A stretch of DNA of 64,000 nt from assembly GCF_900451005.1 (NCBI RefSeq), contig NZ_UGIB01000001.1, positions 1,860,001 through 1,924,000 on the forward strand. Reading direction: 5' to 3'. The notes beneath the pieces are model-generated. The model was not told where the DNA came from. It made no database searches and saw only the letters and a program-made list of their open reading frames with translations. Shown here piece after piece: positions 20,337 through 30,159 of this stretch; positions within the stretch are counted from its first letter, which is position 1, and every line of letters begins with the position of its first letter. Position numbers and translations under genes: made by a program. This stretch comes from Helicobacter fennelliae. Lineage in GTDB: Bacteria > Campylobacterota > Campylobacteria > Campylobacterales > Helicobacteraceae.

Positions 20337-23300
20337 ATGTTTTCAAAGTTTTTCATTAATCGCCCTGCGTTTTCAGCGGTGCTCTCAATCGTGGTTGTGA
20401 TAGCAGGGCTACTTTGTATGTTTAATCTACCAATTGAGCAATATCCAAAGCTCGTTCCTACGCAGATTCTCGTGCGTGCGACATATCCGGGCGCAAATGC
20501 CAAGACATTATCAACGAGCGTGGCAAGTGTGCTTGAAAATAGCATTAATGGCGTTGAAGATATGCTCTATATCCAATCAAGTGCGAGTTCTAGCGGGCAG
20601 CTTGATATAAGCGTGTTTTTTAGCAATGAGGCAAACCCGGATATGGCGTTAGTCAATGTCAATAACCGCGTGCAAGCCGTGATTTCTCAACTGCCCGCAG
20701 AAGTGCAACGCAATGGTGTGAATGTCAGCAAGCAAAGCAGTGCAGTTATCGGGCTTTATCATCTTTATTCTGATAATCCCGCGCATAATCAGCTTTTTAT
20801 CGCGAATTACGCGATTTTAAATGTCATCGATGAGCTAAAGCGCATTAAGGGTATCGGTGATGTGCAGCTGTGGAGCTTGCAAAATTACGCGATGAGAATC
20901 TGGCTTGAGCCTGATAGGATTGCGTATTTTAATCTCTCACCTCTTGAAGTCGTATCTGCGATAGAATCCCAAAATGCGCAGTTTGCGCCTGGGCAGTTCG
21001 GCAAAGAACCCATAAGCGCGCAAGCTTTTATGCATACAATCACCACAAAAGGACTTTTCACAAGCAAAGAGGAGTTTGAAAATATCATTATCCGCGCAAA
21101 TCCTGATGGCTCGACTTTGCGGCTTAAAGACATCGCGCGCGTGGAGCTTGGCGCACAAGATTATCTCACGGATAATTATTACAACAACATTCCCTCTGTG
21201 CCTTTGCGTATCACATTACAGCCGGGCGCAAATATGCTAGAAGTGGCAGATTCTGTGCAAAAGACTATGCAATCTTTGGCGCAAAAATTCCCCGAGGGTA
21301 TGCGCTATTCAAACCCCTTTCGCCCGACAGAATTTGTAACCGCATCAATTCATGAAGTGCTTAAAACCTTCATTGAGGCTATCGTGCTTGTCGTGCTTGT
21401 GATTTATCTCTTTCTTGGCTCACTTCGTGCGACTATTATTCCAGTTATTGCTATTCCTGTGTCTATCATCGGCACTTTTGCAGGACTTTATGCGTTTGGA
21501 TTCTCTATCAATCTCCTCACGCTCTTTGGGCTGATTCTAGCCATTGGCATTGTCGTAGATGATGCGATTATTGTGATTGAAAATGTCGAGCGCATTATGC
21601 ACCAAAAGCATTTGCGCGCCAAAGAAGCCACAATAGAATCTATGAAAGAAATCACAAGCCCTGTGATTGCTATTGTGCTAGTGCTTTCGGCTGTGTTTTT
21701 GCCTGTGTGTTTTATGGGTGGCTTTAGCGGGGAGATGTATAAGCAGTTTGCAGTTACGATTGTCATATCTGTGGTGATTTCTGGCTGTGTTGCGCTTACT
21801 CTTACGCCCGCACTTTGTGCGATGTTTTTGCGTCGCAACGAGAGTGCGCCGATTTTGCCAATCGCTAAATTTAACGCGTTTTTTGAAAAGCTCACTTTTA
21901 GATTCTCGCGCACCTTAGCGCGTGCGCTAAAGCATAGCTTACTTATGCTTTCTCTTTTTGTGATTCTCATTCTCTCCACTTGGCAGCTATTTCGTATCAC
22001 ACCAACTTCGCTTGTGCCAAGTGAGGATATGGGCTTTGTCATCGTGCATACGCTCTTGCCTGAAGGAAGTGCATTAAGTCGCACGATTGCTGTAAATCAA
22101 GACTTGATACAAGATATGAGCCAAAATCCACTCATCGCCGAACAGACAACAATAAGCGGGTATAGCTTCTTAGCGGGAAATTTTAAGAGTAATGGCGGGG
22201 TCGCTTTTGAGCGGCTTATTGATTGGGGTGAGCGCAAGGGTGCTGGGCAAAGCGATAGAGAGATTATCGCCAAGCTTACCCAAAAATACGCCAACTATCC
22301 AAACGCTACTTTTATCTTCGGGCAGGCACCAACTATCATAGGGCTAGATTCTAGCGGGGTGAATGCACAATTGCAGAGCAAAGGTGGTGGCAGTATGGAA
22401 GAATTAAAGCATTACGCGGATTTATTATTAGAGCATGCCCGTGCGCGCCCTGAATTTAGCAGAATCGTAACAAGCCTAGCTGTGGATACGCCACAATACG
22501 AAATTGAGCTCAACCGCGAAGCCACAAGTGCGCTAGATGTAAATATCAGCGATGTGTTCCGCACGATGCAGCTTACTTTTGGTAGCTATTATGTGAATAA
22601 TTTTGAGCTCTACGATCGCACATTTCGCGTGATAGTCCAAAGCGCGCAGGATTTTCGTATCTCGCCTGAAAATCTAAGTGAAGTCTTTGTAAAATCAAGA
22701 AGCGGGAATCTTGTGCCTTTGAGCGCGCTACTTATATATAGGCGCATTGTGGGCGCGGAGATTATCAATCGCTTTAATCTCTTTCCTGCCGCGCAAATCA
22801 CAGGCTATCTTAATATGGGGTATTCAAGTGGTGAGGCAATGGCAGCACTAGAATCTGTGGCTCGCGAGGTTTTGTCGCCAGATTATGAGCTAGCCTATGC
22901 GGGAGCTAGCTTTCAAGAGAGGGCAAGTGGTGGAAGTGGTAGCATTGCTTTTATATTTGGGCTTTTGTTTGTGTTTTTGATTCTTGTTGCGCAGTATGAG
23001 CGGTGGCTTATGCCCTTAGCAGTGCTAACTGCTGTGCCTTTTGGTGTATTTGGCGCGATTGCTGCTACTTATCTTCGCGGGCTAGATAATGATATATATT
23101 TTCAAGTAGGGCTTTTGCTCCTTATTGCTTTGAGTGCAAAAAACGCGATTTTAATTGTGGAGTTTGCCTCGCATTTGCGCGAGAAAAAGGGTTTGAGCAT
23201 TTTTGATTCTGCTATTCAAGCAGCAAAGCTTAGATTTCGCCCGATTGTGATGACTTCGCTTGCTTTTAGTCTTGGTGTATTACCACTAGCATTAAGTAGT

Positions 23301-23459
23301 GGCGCGGGTGCGCTTAGTCGGCATGCCATCGGCACGGGTGTGCTTGGCGGAATGCTTGCTGCGACATTTTTAGCGATATTTTTTATCCCACTCTTTTTCC
23401 TTTACCTCGCCAAACTCGGGGAATGGATAGGAGAAAAAAAGCTAAAATTATCAAAATAA
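20337..23459 (+). CDS. RND multidrug efflux pump (HAE1 family)
   Basis: Inner-membrane proton/drug antiporter of the AcrB/CmeB type, 1040 residues. It has the N-terminal [15 protein letters not shown] helix, a large periplasmic loop, and TM4 with [16 protein letters not shown] (about 401-416), where the paired Asp residues relay protons. A second pseudo-symmetric half follows from about 540. GAAGGA lies a few bases before the start. No TolC-like gene follows, since the next gene is on the opposite strand, so the outer channel must be encoded elsewhere. Confidence 0.95.
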   Translation: MFSKFFINRPAFSAVLSIVVVIAGLLCMFNLPIEQYPKLVPTQILVRATYPGANAKTLSTSVASVLENSINGVEDMLYIQSSASSSGQLDISVFFSNEANPDMALVNVNNRVQAVISQLPAEVQRNGVNVSKQSSAVIGLYHLYSDNPAHNQLFIANYAILNVIDELKRIKGIGDVQLWSLQNYAMRIWLEPDRIAYFNLSPLEVVSAIESQNAQFAPGQFGKEPISAQAFMHTITTKGLFTSKEEFENIIIRANPDGSTLRLKDIARVELGAQDYLTDNYYNNIPSVPLRITLQPGANMLEVADSVQKTMQSLAQKFPEGMRYSNPFRPTEFVTASIHEVLKTFIEAIVLVVLVIYLFLGSLRATIIPVIAIPVSIIGTFAGLYAFGFSINLLTLFGLILAIGIVVDDAIIVIENVERIMHQKHLRAKEATIESMKEITSPVIAIVLVLSAVFLPVCFMGGFSGEMYKQFAVTIVISVVISGCVALTLTPALCAMFLRRNESAPILPIAKFNAFFEKLTFRFSRTLARALKHSLLMLSLFVILILSTWQLFRITPTSLVPSEDMGFVIVHTLLPEGSALSRTIAVNQDLIQDMSQNPLIAEQTTISGYSFLAGNFKSNGGVAFERLIDWGERKGAGQSDREIIAKLTQKYANYPNATFIFGQAPTIIGLDSSGVNAQLQSKGGGSMEELKHYADLLLEHARARPEFSRIVTSLAVDTPQYEIELNREATSALDVNISDVFRTMQLTFGSYYVNNFELYDRTFRVIVQSAQDFRISPENLSEVFVKSRSGNLVPLSALLIYRRIVGAEIINRFNLFPAAQITGYLNMGYSSGEAMAALESVAREVLSPDYELAYAGASFQERASGGSGSIAFIFGLLFVFLILVAQYERWLMPLAVLTAVPFGVFGAIAATYLRGLDNDIYFQVGLLLLIALSAKNAILIVEFASHLREKKGLSIFDSAIQAAKLRFRPIVMTSLAFSLGVLPLALSSGAGALSRHAIGTGVLGGMLAATFLAIFFIPLFFLYLAKLGEWIGEKKLKLSK

Positions 23460-23600
23460 ACTTTGGAATCTACATTAGATTCTGTGTTTTTTGCTTATTT
23501 TTGATTACAACGCTAATGTTTAAATAATGGACGAAAATTGGTGGATTACTTTGTTTCACTCTTTAGAATAATGATAAAGACGACATGGAATCTATAAAAT

Positions 23601-24782
23601 CTAAGCAGGATAAATTTTTAAACTCACAATCTCACTTGGTGCTAGGAAGCGGATTGTCGGTCCCCAGAATCCTGCTCCGCTGCTGACATAAAGTTGCGTT
23701 TTTTGACTTAAGCGGTAGAGCCCATGAATGTATTTTTGATCAAGCCAAACAAAAATAGAAAGCGGAAACACTTGCCCTGCGTGCGTATGCCCGCACAATA
23801 CCAAATCAAAATCGCTCACATCATAAAACTTCAAAAACTTTGGCTGATGTGTAAGCAAAATGCTTGGTTTGCTTGAGTTTAAGCCTTTGCGCACGAGATT
23901 GAGATTAGGCTCGTATTTTTTGAAGCGCAAACCCGCCAAATCATCAACGCCTGCGAGATTAAATCCCTCAAGCTCTATATTTTGATTATGTAAAATCTTA
24001 AGATTAAGATTCTCAAGAAAATCCAAAATAGAATCTATGCCATGATAGTATTCGTGATTCCCGCTCACATAAAACACACCCTCTTTGCTCTGAATCTCAT
24101 TAAGCACCATTAAATCCTGCTTAACAAAATCAATCGCCTCATCAACCAAATCCCCGACAATAACGACAATATCAGCATTAAGCGCGTTAATTTTTTTAAC
24201 AATGCCTCTTAAAAACGACTCTCCTAACACCTTGCCGATATGCACATCTGAAATCATAGCGATAGTTTTTGGCGATTTTAGTCCTTGTAAGCGTATGCGC
24301 ACTTCTCTGATAGGTGGCACATTGCAAGCGTTTTTGTAGCTTTTGAAAGTAAAAACAAAAAACAAAACTACGATTCCTAAATCAAGCAGAATCTTAAAAA
24401 ACTCTCTCCTGCCTTGATTGATTTGATTTGTATTTGGGCTTGATGATTGTGATGATTGCAAAATTTTTGTGCGTTTTGTGATTTTTGTGCTAAAGATTCT
24501 TGCCACACTGCGTGCAATATCGCCTATCACGCAAGCAGCAAATAAGCAATACCCAATCACTATAAAAGTCCCAAGCACTCTGTATGTCAAATGATTGAAA
24601 TTTTGCTCTTTGGCAAGGATAAAAAACCCAATCTCGCCCAAAAATACCACCCCAAGCAGTGCAATTAAAAGTTTTTTGTGATGTGTAAATAGCACACTAT
24701 CGCGCAAAAATCGCTTGTAAGCATATACTTTGGAGAGCACAAAAGCACTCAATATAAACCCAACCAAAAGCCATATTTTCAT
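23601..24782 (-). CDS. Membrane-anchored metallophosphoesterase
   Basis: Calcineurin-like phosphoesterase of the YkuE/YaeI type. Four N-terminal hydrophobic segments (to about 150) anchor it. The catalytic blocks follow in order: MISDVHIGK (D-x-H), VGDLVDE (GDxxD), GNHEYY (GNHE) and LCGHTHAGQVFPL (GHxH). YaeI-like members act on UDP-2,3-diacylglucosamine or related phosphoesters, but the substrate here is unknown. ATG at 24782 or 24785 both fit the AAGGA site immediately upstream. Confidence 0.88.
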   Translation of the reverse strand: MKIWLLVGFILSAFVLSKVYAYKRFLRDSVLFTHHKKLLIALLGVVFLGEIGFFILAKEQNFNHLTYRVLGTFIVIGYCLFAACVIGDIARSVARIFSTKITKRTKILQSSQSSSPNTNQINQGRREFFKILLDLGIVVLFFVFTFKSYKNACNVPPIREVRIRLQGLKSPKTIAMISDVHIGKVLGESFLRGIVKKINALNADIVVIVGDLVDEAIDFVKQDLMVLNEIQSKEGVFYVSGNHEYYHGIDSILDFLENLNLKILHNQNIELEGFNLAGVDDLAGLRFKKYEPNLNLVRKGLNSSKPSILLTHQPKFLKFYDVSDFDLVLCGHTHAGQVFPLSIFVWLDQKYIHGLYRLSQKTQLYVSSGAGFWGPTIRFLAPSEIVSLKIYPA

Positions 24783-24841
24783 CATAATCCTTGAAAGCAC
24801 ATTTTAAAAACAAGATTGTAGCAAATAAAATTTGATAGTTT

Positions 24842-25056
24842 TAGATTCTAGATTCTATGCAAACACAAAAAGAGCGTGTAAAAAATTCTCTATTTTTAGC
24901 TTATTTTTGTAGTTTTGCGAGTTTAGCGAGTGAGTCGCATTATATTGTGCGTCGCCAAAATAACACAAGATAAGCCAAACGAAGCAATCTGCAAAAAGAA
25001 GCAAAAAGAGAGGAGTTAGATCACATGGAAAATAGAATCTAGAGTCTAGATTCTAT
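24842..25056. repeat. Dispersed intergenic element, family A copy 2
   Basis: Occupies most of the 400-base gap before pseH. It starts AGATTCTAGATTCTATGCAA, then ACACAAAAAGAGCGTG. A central part has GAGTCGCATTATATTGTGCG, matching copy 1. It ends AGAGAGGAG... and TAGAATCTAGAGTCTAGATT. No ORF or RNA gene is seen in it. Confidence 0.65.
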
Positions 25057-25193
25057 GGAGAGATAAAAAGGGCGTTAGGTTCATCGCAGGCTAAAAATTT
25101 CAAACCCATTGAAATATACAAAAAAAGAGGATTTGGTGCAATCAAGCATAATTTAGCTACAATACCGCAAATGCCACTTTCAAAGTAGAATCT

Positions 25194-25715
25194 ATGCCAA
25201 AAAATTTTTTGTATGATGATATATACGCACTTGATTTTTGCCTTATGGATACGCGAGATGTGCGCTCTGTGTGGGAGATGAGAAATGATGCTTTAGTGAG
25301 CCATTGGATGTATTCACAGCATATAAGCTTTGAGTCGCATATAGAGTTTATACAAAGCCTCAATCACGATCCAAAAAGAATATATTGGCTTTTTAAGCAG
25401 GGGGTGCATTTACTAGGAGTTGGATCGCTAAGTCGTATTGACATTATCCACAAGCACGCCTACATCGGAATCTACAAAAACCCAAAAGACAGCCTTATCC
25501 ACAATAAAGGCACTTTAATACTTCAGACATTAGAAAAAATAGCCCATCAAGAATTCGGGCTTCATTCACTGCATTTGGAAGTTTTAGATTCTAATGCGCG
25601 CGCGATAAGATTCTACAAGCGCAATGGATACTGCAAAGAAGGGGTTTTAAAAGACTTCATCAAAAAAGACAATGCCTTTGTCGATACTCTTATCTATGGA
25701 AAGATTTTGGAATAA
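25194..25715 (+). CDS. pseH: PseH: UDP-4-amino-4,6-dideoxy-AltNAc N-acetyltransferase
   Basis: GNAT enzyme of the pseudaminic acid pathway. It transfers acetyl from acetyl-CoA to the 4-amino group of the UDP-sugar made by PseC. The family pattern is clear: VWEMRNDALVSHWMYS near residue 30, an IGIYKNPKDSLIHNKGT acetyl-CoA loop near 92-108, and LEVLDSNARAIRFYKRNGY at about 133-151. At 173 residues it has the usual length. No good ribosome site is seen before the ATG at 25194. The next gene completes a later step of the same pathway; the other pse genes are not in the window. Confidence 0.9.
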   Translation: MPKNFLYDDIYALDFCLMDTRDVRSVWEMRNDALVSHWMYSQHISFESHIEFIQSLNHDPKRIYWLFKQGVHLLGVGSLSRIDIIHKHAYIGIYKNPKDSLIHNKGTLILQTLEKIAHQEFGLHSLHLEVLDSNARAIRFYKRNGYCKEGVLKDFIKKDNAFVDTLIYGKILE

Positions 25716-25793
25716 ATTTTAAAATAACGCAGGCATAATTTGTGATTTAGGATTCTATCACATCAAAGACACTCAAAAAATCAAAGGATATAT

Positions 25794-26879
25794 ATGAATC
25801 ACCACACAGACAAAACCTCAACACATCACACCACAATACACGCTACAATGCACACCACAACAGCGCGCGCCCCAAAACCACTCATCATCGCTGAGCTTTC
25901 AGGTAATCACAACCAAAATCTCAATCTCGCACTCCAAAGCATACAAGCAGCCAAAGAATGCGGGGCTGACTTTGTCAAGCTCCAAACCTACACACCTGAT
26001 TGTCTCACTATCAATGCAAAGACGCGTTATTTTCAAATAGATTCTCGCACAATTTGGGACGGGCAGAATCTCTATGAGCTTTACAAGCAGGCTTGCACGC
26101 CATTTGAGTGGCACAAAGAATTATTTGCATTTGCAAAATCTATCGATATTGGCATTTTTAGCTCGCCTTTTTCAAAGCGCGCCCTTGAATTACTCGAATC
26201 TCTCAACTGCCCGATGTATAAAATCGCAAGCTTTGAAATCACCGATCTTGAGCTTATCGCGCTTGTAGCAAGCACAAAAAAGCCAATCATAATCTCCACA
26301 GGCATAGCCACACATAATGAAATTATCGACGCAATCGAGGTATGCAAAAACGCAGGAAATGATAACATCACTTTACTTTTATGCACGAGCTCTTATCCTG
26401 CGCCCATTGCAGATGCAAATATCGCGTATATGCCAAAGCTCGCACAATATGGCACAAAATATGGTCTAAGCGATCATACTTTGGGTGATGTGTGCGCGAT
26501 TGCAGCGACTGCATTAGGGGCAAATATGATAGAGAAGCATTTTATCCTTGATCGCTCATTAGGCGGGGTTGATAGCGCATTTAGTATGGATAAGCAAGAG
26601 TTTGCACTTATGGTAGAGCGCGTCAATAACGCATATCTCGCGCTTGGTGATGGCACACTGCATCGCGATGAGCGCGCACTCCAATCACAGCGCAAATTTG
26701 CCCGTAGCCTGTTTGTCTGCCAAGATATTCAAAAAAATGAGATTCTCAATTCAGAAAATATCCGATCAATCCGACCCGGATTTGGGCTTCCTCCAAAGCT
26801 TTTACCGATGATTTTAGGCAAAAAAGCGACCAAAAATTTACATAGAGGAGAGCCATTGTGTGAGGGTGATTTTGAATAG
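25794..26879 (+). CDS. pseI: Pseudaminic acid synthase
   Basis: NeuB-family enzyme that condenses 6-deoxy-AltdiNAc with phosphoenolpyruvate to give pseudaminic acid, the flagellin glycan. The TIM-barrel half runs from IIAELSGNHNQNLNLA (about 32) with KLQTYTPD and KIASFEITD. The C-terminal SAF antifreeze-like domain begins RSLFVCQDIQKNE (about 305). The first 25 or so residues are His/Thr-rich, so translation might begin slightly later, although AAAGGA lies just before 25794. It follows pseH by 78 bases. Confidence 0.94.
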   Translation: MNHHTDKTSTHHTTIHATMHTTTARAPKPLIIAELSGNHNQNLNLALQSIQAAKECGADFVKLQTYTPDCLTINAKTRYFQIDSRTIWDGQNLYELYKQACTPFEWHKELFAFAKSIDIGIFSSPFSKRALELLESLNCPMYKIASFEITDLELIALVASTKKPIIISTGIATHNEIIDAIEVCKNAGNDNITLLLCTSSYPAPIADANIAYMPKLAQYGTKYGLSDHTLGDVCAIAATALGANMIEKHFILDRSLGGVDSAFSMDKQEFALMVERVNNAYLALGDGTLHRDERALQSQRKFARSLFVCQDIQKNEILNSENIRSIRPGFGLPPKLLPMILGKKATKNLHRGEPLCEGDFE

Positions 26880-26929
26880 AATCTATTTTGCATAGAATCT
26901 AGGATTCTAAAAGTGGGTTCTTATAGATT

Positions 26930-27050
26930 GCCACGCAAGGATAAACCTTGCTCGCAATGACAAGCCTGCCCAATCAATTGCGAGGACGATAGGACGAAGC
27001 AATCTAGTCAAAATAGATTGCCACAGCCCTAAAGGGCTTCGCAATGACAA
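26930..27050. repeat. REP-like element, family B copy 1
   Basis: Palindromic units GATTGCCACGCAAGG...CCTTGCTCGCAATGAC and GCCACAGCCCTAAAGGGCTTCGC are joined by CAATTGCGAGGACGATAGG. Bases 26951-27012 are identical to 27782-27843 in the same orientation. The element fills the gap after pseI. Confidence 0.75.
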
Positions 27051-27151
27051 AAAAAATGATAGATTCTAGATTCTAGAGTTTTGGCAGATTTTGCGGATTA
27101 CTTCGGCTCACTTTCTATTGCGATAGAACGAATCATTAAAATTAGGCTCAT

Positions 27152-27268
27152 TTAATTCTTAGCCTTTACCTTATCATTTTTCTTATCATCAAGTGCCACT
27201 TTGATAGCCATTGCAGGAACAAACAATAAACCAAAAGCAATAATGCCAAGTGCAAGATTTTCAATCAT
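27152..27268 (-). CDS. Small single-span membrane protein, 38 residues
   Basis: A short ORF starting MIENLALGIIAFGLLFVPAM and ending in a charged tail (DDKKNDKVKAKN). It has one hydrophobic segment (about 5-25) and a basic/acidic cytoplasmic-type end. AGAGGG lies eight bases before the ATG. It is the last of three closely spaced tiny ORFs on this strand. No family was recognised. The membrane-topology pattern and ordered spacing make it a likely real gene, but this rests on sequence pattern alone. Confidence 0.6.
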   Translation of the reverse strand: MIENLALGIIAFGLLFVPAMAIKVALDDKKNDKVKAKN

Positions 27269-27278
27269 TCTAAGCCCT

Positions 27279-27359
27279 CTAAGATATAGCCTTAACAGTG
27301 TAAAGAGCCAAAGCACAAAAAGCCACTATTGCAAAGGTTGCTATGATTAACCCAATCAT
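27279..27359 (-). CDS. Small single-span membrane protein, 26 residues
   Basis: An ORF of 26 residues, MIGLIIATFAIVAFCALALY followed by TVKAIS, is almost wholly one transmembrane helix with a short basic end. Its ATG overlaps the stop of the preceding 76-residue ORF as ATGA, and its stop is ten bases before the next ORF start, inside that gene's ribosome site. It recalls tiny helper subunits such as KdpF or CydX in size only; no homology is claimed. Confidence 0.55.
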   Translation of the reverse strand: MIGLIIATFAIVAFCALALYTVKAIS

Positions 27360-27586
27360 TCTAAATCCTCCAATTCATCAAACTTTTGAATGAGATAGCG
27401 TATTAAAAAATAAAAGAAAAATACTATTACAGCGATTCCAATCACAGAAGCCACTGCTTGAAATTTATTGAGTGTGTCAATACGAATTACCACAAATGCA
27501 AAGATTCCAAACAATGCTGTTAAAAAAGCAAATATTAAGCCCTTAACAATGTCAAGTGTAAATTTAATACGCTCTTTTTTGCCCAT
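27356..27586 (-). CDS. Small two-span membrane protein, 76 residues
   Basis: Begins MGKKERIKF (basic), then two hydrophobic helices at about 13-33 (IVKGLIFAFLTALFGIFAFVV) and about 44-66 (ASVIGIAVIVFFFYFLIRYL), ending in an acidic tail (FDELEDLE). It heads a three-ORF unit with 26- and 38-residue membrane peptides. A TATAAT box is six bases upstream of the ATG, and no good ribosome site lies between. The family was not recognised. The unit is flanked by identical 62-base repeats. Confidence 0.7.
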   Translation of the reverse strand: MGKKERIKFTLDIVKGLIFAFLTALFGIFAFVVIRIDTLNKFQAVASVIGIAVIVFFFYFLIRYLIQKFDELEDLE

Positions 27587-27592
27587 AGCCTG

Positions 27593-27598
27593 ATTATA
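27593..27598 (-). promoter_or_regulatory. -10 box directly before the small membrane-protein unit
   Basis: TATAAT on the minus strand (27598-27593) ends six bases before the ATG at 27586. The usual start of transcription would fall on or next to the start codon, suggesting a leaderless message. Sequence-only inference. Confidence 0.4.
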
Positions 27599-27763
27599 GT
27601 AAAAAACATATCCAAAAGAATATAAAGATATATAATTTACTCAAAATCCTAGAATTTCTTTACGCTCTCTTGCGTTTGCATAGAGTCCTAGATTCTATGT
27701 CGCCCTTGTTGTCATCACTTAAGCTTTCACAGAAAGTGAAGAATCCAGAAAAATAAAGTCTGG

Positions 27764-27880
27764 ATTGCTTCGGCTTCATGTCTCGCAATGACAAGCCTGC
27801 CCAATCAATTGCGAGGACGATAGGACGAAGCAATCTAGTCAAATTGGGTTGCCACAGCCCTAATGGGCTTTGTGATGACG
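27764..27880. repeat. REP-like element, family B copy 2
   Basis: Holds the second copy (27782-27843) of the 62-base block found at 26951-27012. A diverged GCCACAGCCCTAATGGGCTTTG hairpin follows. The gap 27587-27934 otherwise shows only family A-like words (27660-27700, 27895-27920) and no ORF. Confidence 0.75.
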
Positions 27881-27934
27881 ACAAACACGACAGATTCTAC
27901 TAGATTCTATACAAACACAATGTGGCACATAAAC

Positions 27935-28699
27935 TCAAGAATCCAAATACCGCTCATCGCAAAAACTATTAATATGAATATTTTTAAACGCGTTTTGAAG
28001 CGATTTGAAAAACAATGGATTCTGCGATTCTAATGTGGCGAGAATCTCTTTTGTATTTGCCCGAGCCTTTGGACGCTTATCATCTGGAAGCCAATTAATA
28101 GGGCAATTACAATCAGGTGCTATATAGATGTTATTGCTTGATATAAAATCTATAATCTGCCTCTCGCGCACAAAAATTAATGGACGAATCACATACAAGC
28201 CATTTTGGGCTTTGTAAATCGGCGGCATTGAGCGCAAAGAGCCATTATAAGTGAGATTCATAAAAAAACTTTCAGTCGCATCGTCTAAATGATGAGCAAG
28301 CGCGAGTTTATTAAACCCGCCTTCTAACGCCTGTGAATACAGCGTCCCGCGCCTCATTCGCGAGCAAAAACTACAATAAATCGTGCCATCACGCTTGTTT
28401 TCTTCTAGAATCTTATAAATATCTGTCCGCAATAATTCATACGGAATGTCGTTTTTTTGGCAATATTCAATGATGTATTCATACTCGCCTCCGCGACCAT
28501 AATCAACCGTGAGTGCTTTGAATTCAAAATCAAATGGCGCATGCTTTTTCATATACGCAAAAATCGTCGCAAGCATCATAGAATCTTTTCCGCCACTAAG
28601 CCCCAAAAGCACTCTATCGCCCTCTTTGATGAGATTGTATTTTGCGTTGGTTCTGCCAACGATATTTAGGATTTTTTTGCTGATTGTGATATGTTGCAT
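27935..28699 (-). CDS. ttcA: tRNA 2-thiocytidine(32) synthetase
   Basis: ATP-dependent Fe-S enzyme that thiolates C32 of certain tRNAs. It has the PP-loop LGLSGGKDSMML (about 33-44). The CxxC pair in YCSFCSRMRRG (about 110) and a further Cys pair in APDCNCP (about 196-202) are both visible, the latter providing the third cluster ligand. At 254 residues it is the normal length. It lies nine bases downstream of the MFS exporter on the same strand, the same neighbours as in H. pylori from memory. Confidence 0.93.
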   Translation of the reverse strand: MQHITISKKILNIVGRTNAKYNLIKEGDRVLLGLSGGKDSMMLATIFAYMKKHAPFDFEFKALTVDYGRGGEYEYIIEYCQKNDIPYELLRTDIYKILEENKRDGTIYCSFCSRMRRGTLYSQALEGGFNKLALAHHLDDATESFFMNLTYNGSLRSMPPIYKAQNGLYVIRPLIFVRERQIIDFISSNNIYIAPDCNCPINWLPDDKRPKARANTKEILATLESQNPLFFKSLQNAFKNIHINSFCDERYLDS

Positions 28700-28708
28700 T
28701 GTGCTAAC

Positions 28709-30082
28709 CTAAATGTGTGGATTTTGAGTGTGGATTTTAGATGGAGAGATTTTGATCGTCTCGACAAGCTTAATGGCTTCATCAGTTTTAAGCAAATCAC
28801 TATCGTATTTAAAAATAATAACGCCCTCCGTGTGATTGATATAGCATTCAATCACACCTTGCTGGTTTTGGATTTGGGCAAGTTTGTTTGTATCGTATTG
28901 TGCGATTGAGAGGTAGAGATTTTTTTGCTTTGTGGGGTTGTTTAAAGCCCAAATACACAAAAGCCACAATACACAGACAAAACACACGCTCAACGCAATA
29001 TAAAAAATATCAACTCTGCCATACGCGATCCCTCCAAGCACACCGCCTACAAACGATCCCAAATACGAATATGTCGTAAAAATACTTAAAGCCGAACCTC
29101 TAAGGTTGATTTTGGCGTATTTGCTTGTCAGAGACTGCATAATAGGCTCAAGCGTGGCAAATCCGATAAAAAACAAAATAATCCCTGCTACAAAAATATA
29201 TAAATGGCTTTTCGCGCCAAAGCCTATCAGCCCAAATGCACCGATAAATAGCACAATCCCATAACTCATCACAAATCTTGCTTTGCTGTATTTTTCAGCC
29301 AAAATACTTGCAGGTGCGAGGGCTAAAATCCCCAAAAATGCGCCCGGAATGTAGATTTTCCATAAATCATCTTCTTTGAGTCCCAAATCATTGACAAACA
29401 AAAGCGGAATCAGCACAAAAATAAAAGTCATAAATGTTTTTTCCAAAAACGAGCTAAGATTCATAATCACAAGATTTTTATTTTTCAAAACCTCTCTCCA
29501 TGCCTGCTGTTGTGTGGATTCTTCAAAAGAATACGAGATTTTAGGTGTGCTTGGCACTTTCACCCACAAAAGAACGATAGAAAATAAGCTCAAAAACGCC
29601 GTAATAGCAAACAACCAATCCACACCAAAATGCACGCCGACAATAGGACCTAGTAGCATACCTATCGTAAAAGAAGCAAAAATCCCGCCGCCCATTATCG
29701 CCATAGCTTTTGTGCGCTTTTCTTCACGCACAAAATCCGAAATCTGCGCACTTACAATCCCGCCAATAGCACCTGCTCCTTGTATCAATCGCCCGATAAT
29801 AAGCGTGATAATATCATGTGCCATAGCGCAAATAGTCGAACCAATCATAAAAACAAATAGCCCAAAAATCACGACTTTTTTGCGATCGATTTTATCACTT
29901 AGGATTCCAAGTGGTGTTTGGAATATAATTTGCGTAAGATATGCCCCACCTACTGCAAGCCCAAGCAAAAAAGTAGATGAATGAAAACTCTGTGCATACA
30001 GAGAAATCACAGGAAGAACACAAAAAAGTCCCAAAAACCTTAAACTCATCACAAGTGTGAGAGGCAAAACTGCTTTTAACAT
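28709..30082 (-). CDS. MFS multidrug exporter
   Basis: Major facilitator protein with twelve hydrophobic segments in the first 395 or so residues. The loop 2-3 signature GILSDKIDRKKVV is near residue 59 and motif C, GAIGGIVSAQI, is near 102. Beyond the last helix lies an extra cytoplasmic domain of about 60 residues (QYDTNKLAQ to ISPSKI) with a ferredoxin-like beta-alpha pattern, found in several related drug exporters. AAAGGAAT lies just before the ATG. It is divergent from rdgB and co-oriented with ttcA. Confidence 0.9.
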   Translation of the reverse strand: MLKAVLPLTLVMSLRFLGLFCVLPVISLYAQSFHSSTFLLGLAVGGAYLTQIIFQTPLGILSDKIDRKKVVIFGLFVFMIGSTICAMAHDIITLIIGRLIQGAGAIGGIVSAQISDFVREEKRTKAMAIMGGGIFASFTIGMLLGPIVGVHFGVDWLFAITAFLSLFSIVLLWVKVPSTPKISYSFEESTQQQAWREVLKNKNLVIMNLSSFLEKTFMTFIFVLIPLLFVNDLGLKEDDLWKIYIPGAFLGILALAPASILAEKYSKARFVMSYGIVLFIGAFGLIGFGAKSHLYIFVAGIILFFIGFATLEPIMQSLTSKYAKINLRGSALSIFTTYSYLGSFVGGVLGGIAYGRVDIFYIALSVCFVCVLWLLCIWALNNPTKQKNLYLSIAQYDTNKLAQIQNQQGVIECYINHTEGVIIFKYDSDLLKTDEAIKLVETIKISPSKIHTQNPHI

Positions 30083-30159
30083 TCATATTCCTTTATTTTA
30101 TGGGTTTAGAATGTGTTATTATATACAAAAAAATACACAATAAATCGGAGCGTTTGAGA

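Noticed and set aside
27279-27359. KdpF-like potassium ATPase subunit
   Set aside because: Only size and one helix are alike; there are no kdpABC genes nearby, so no family name is given.
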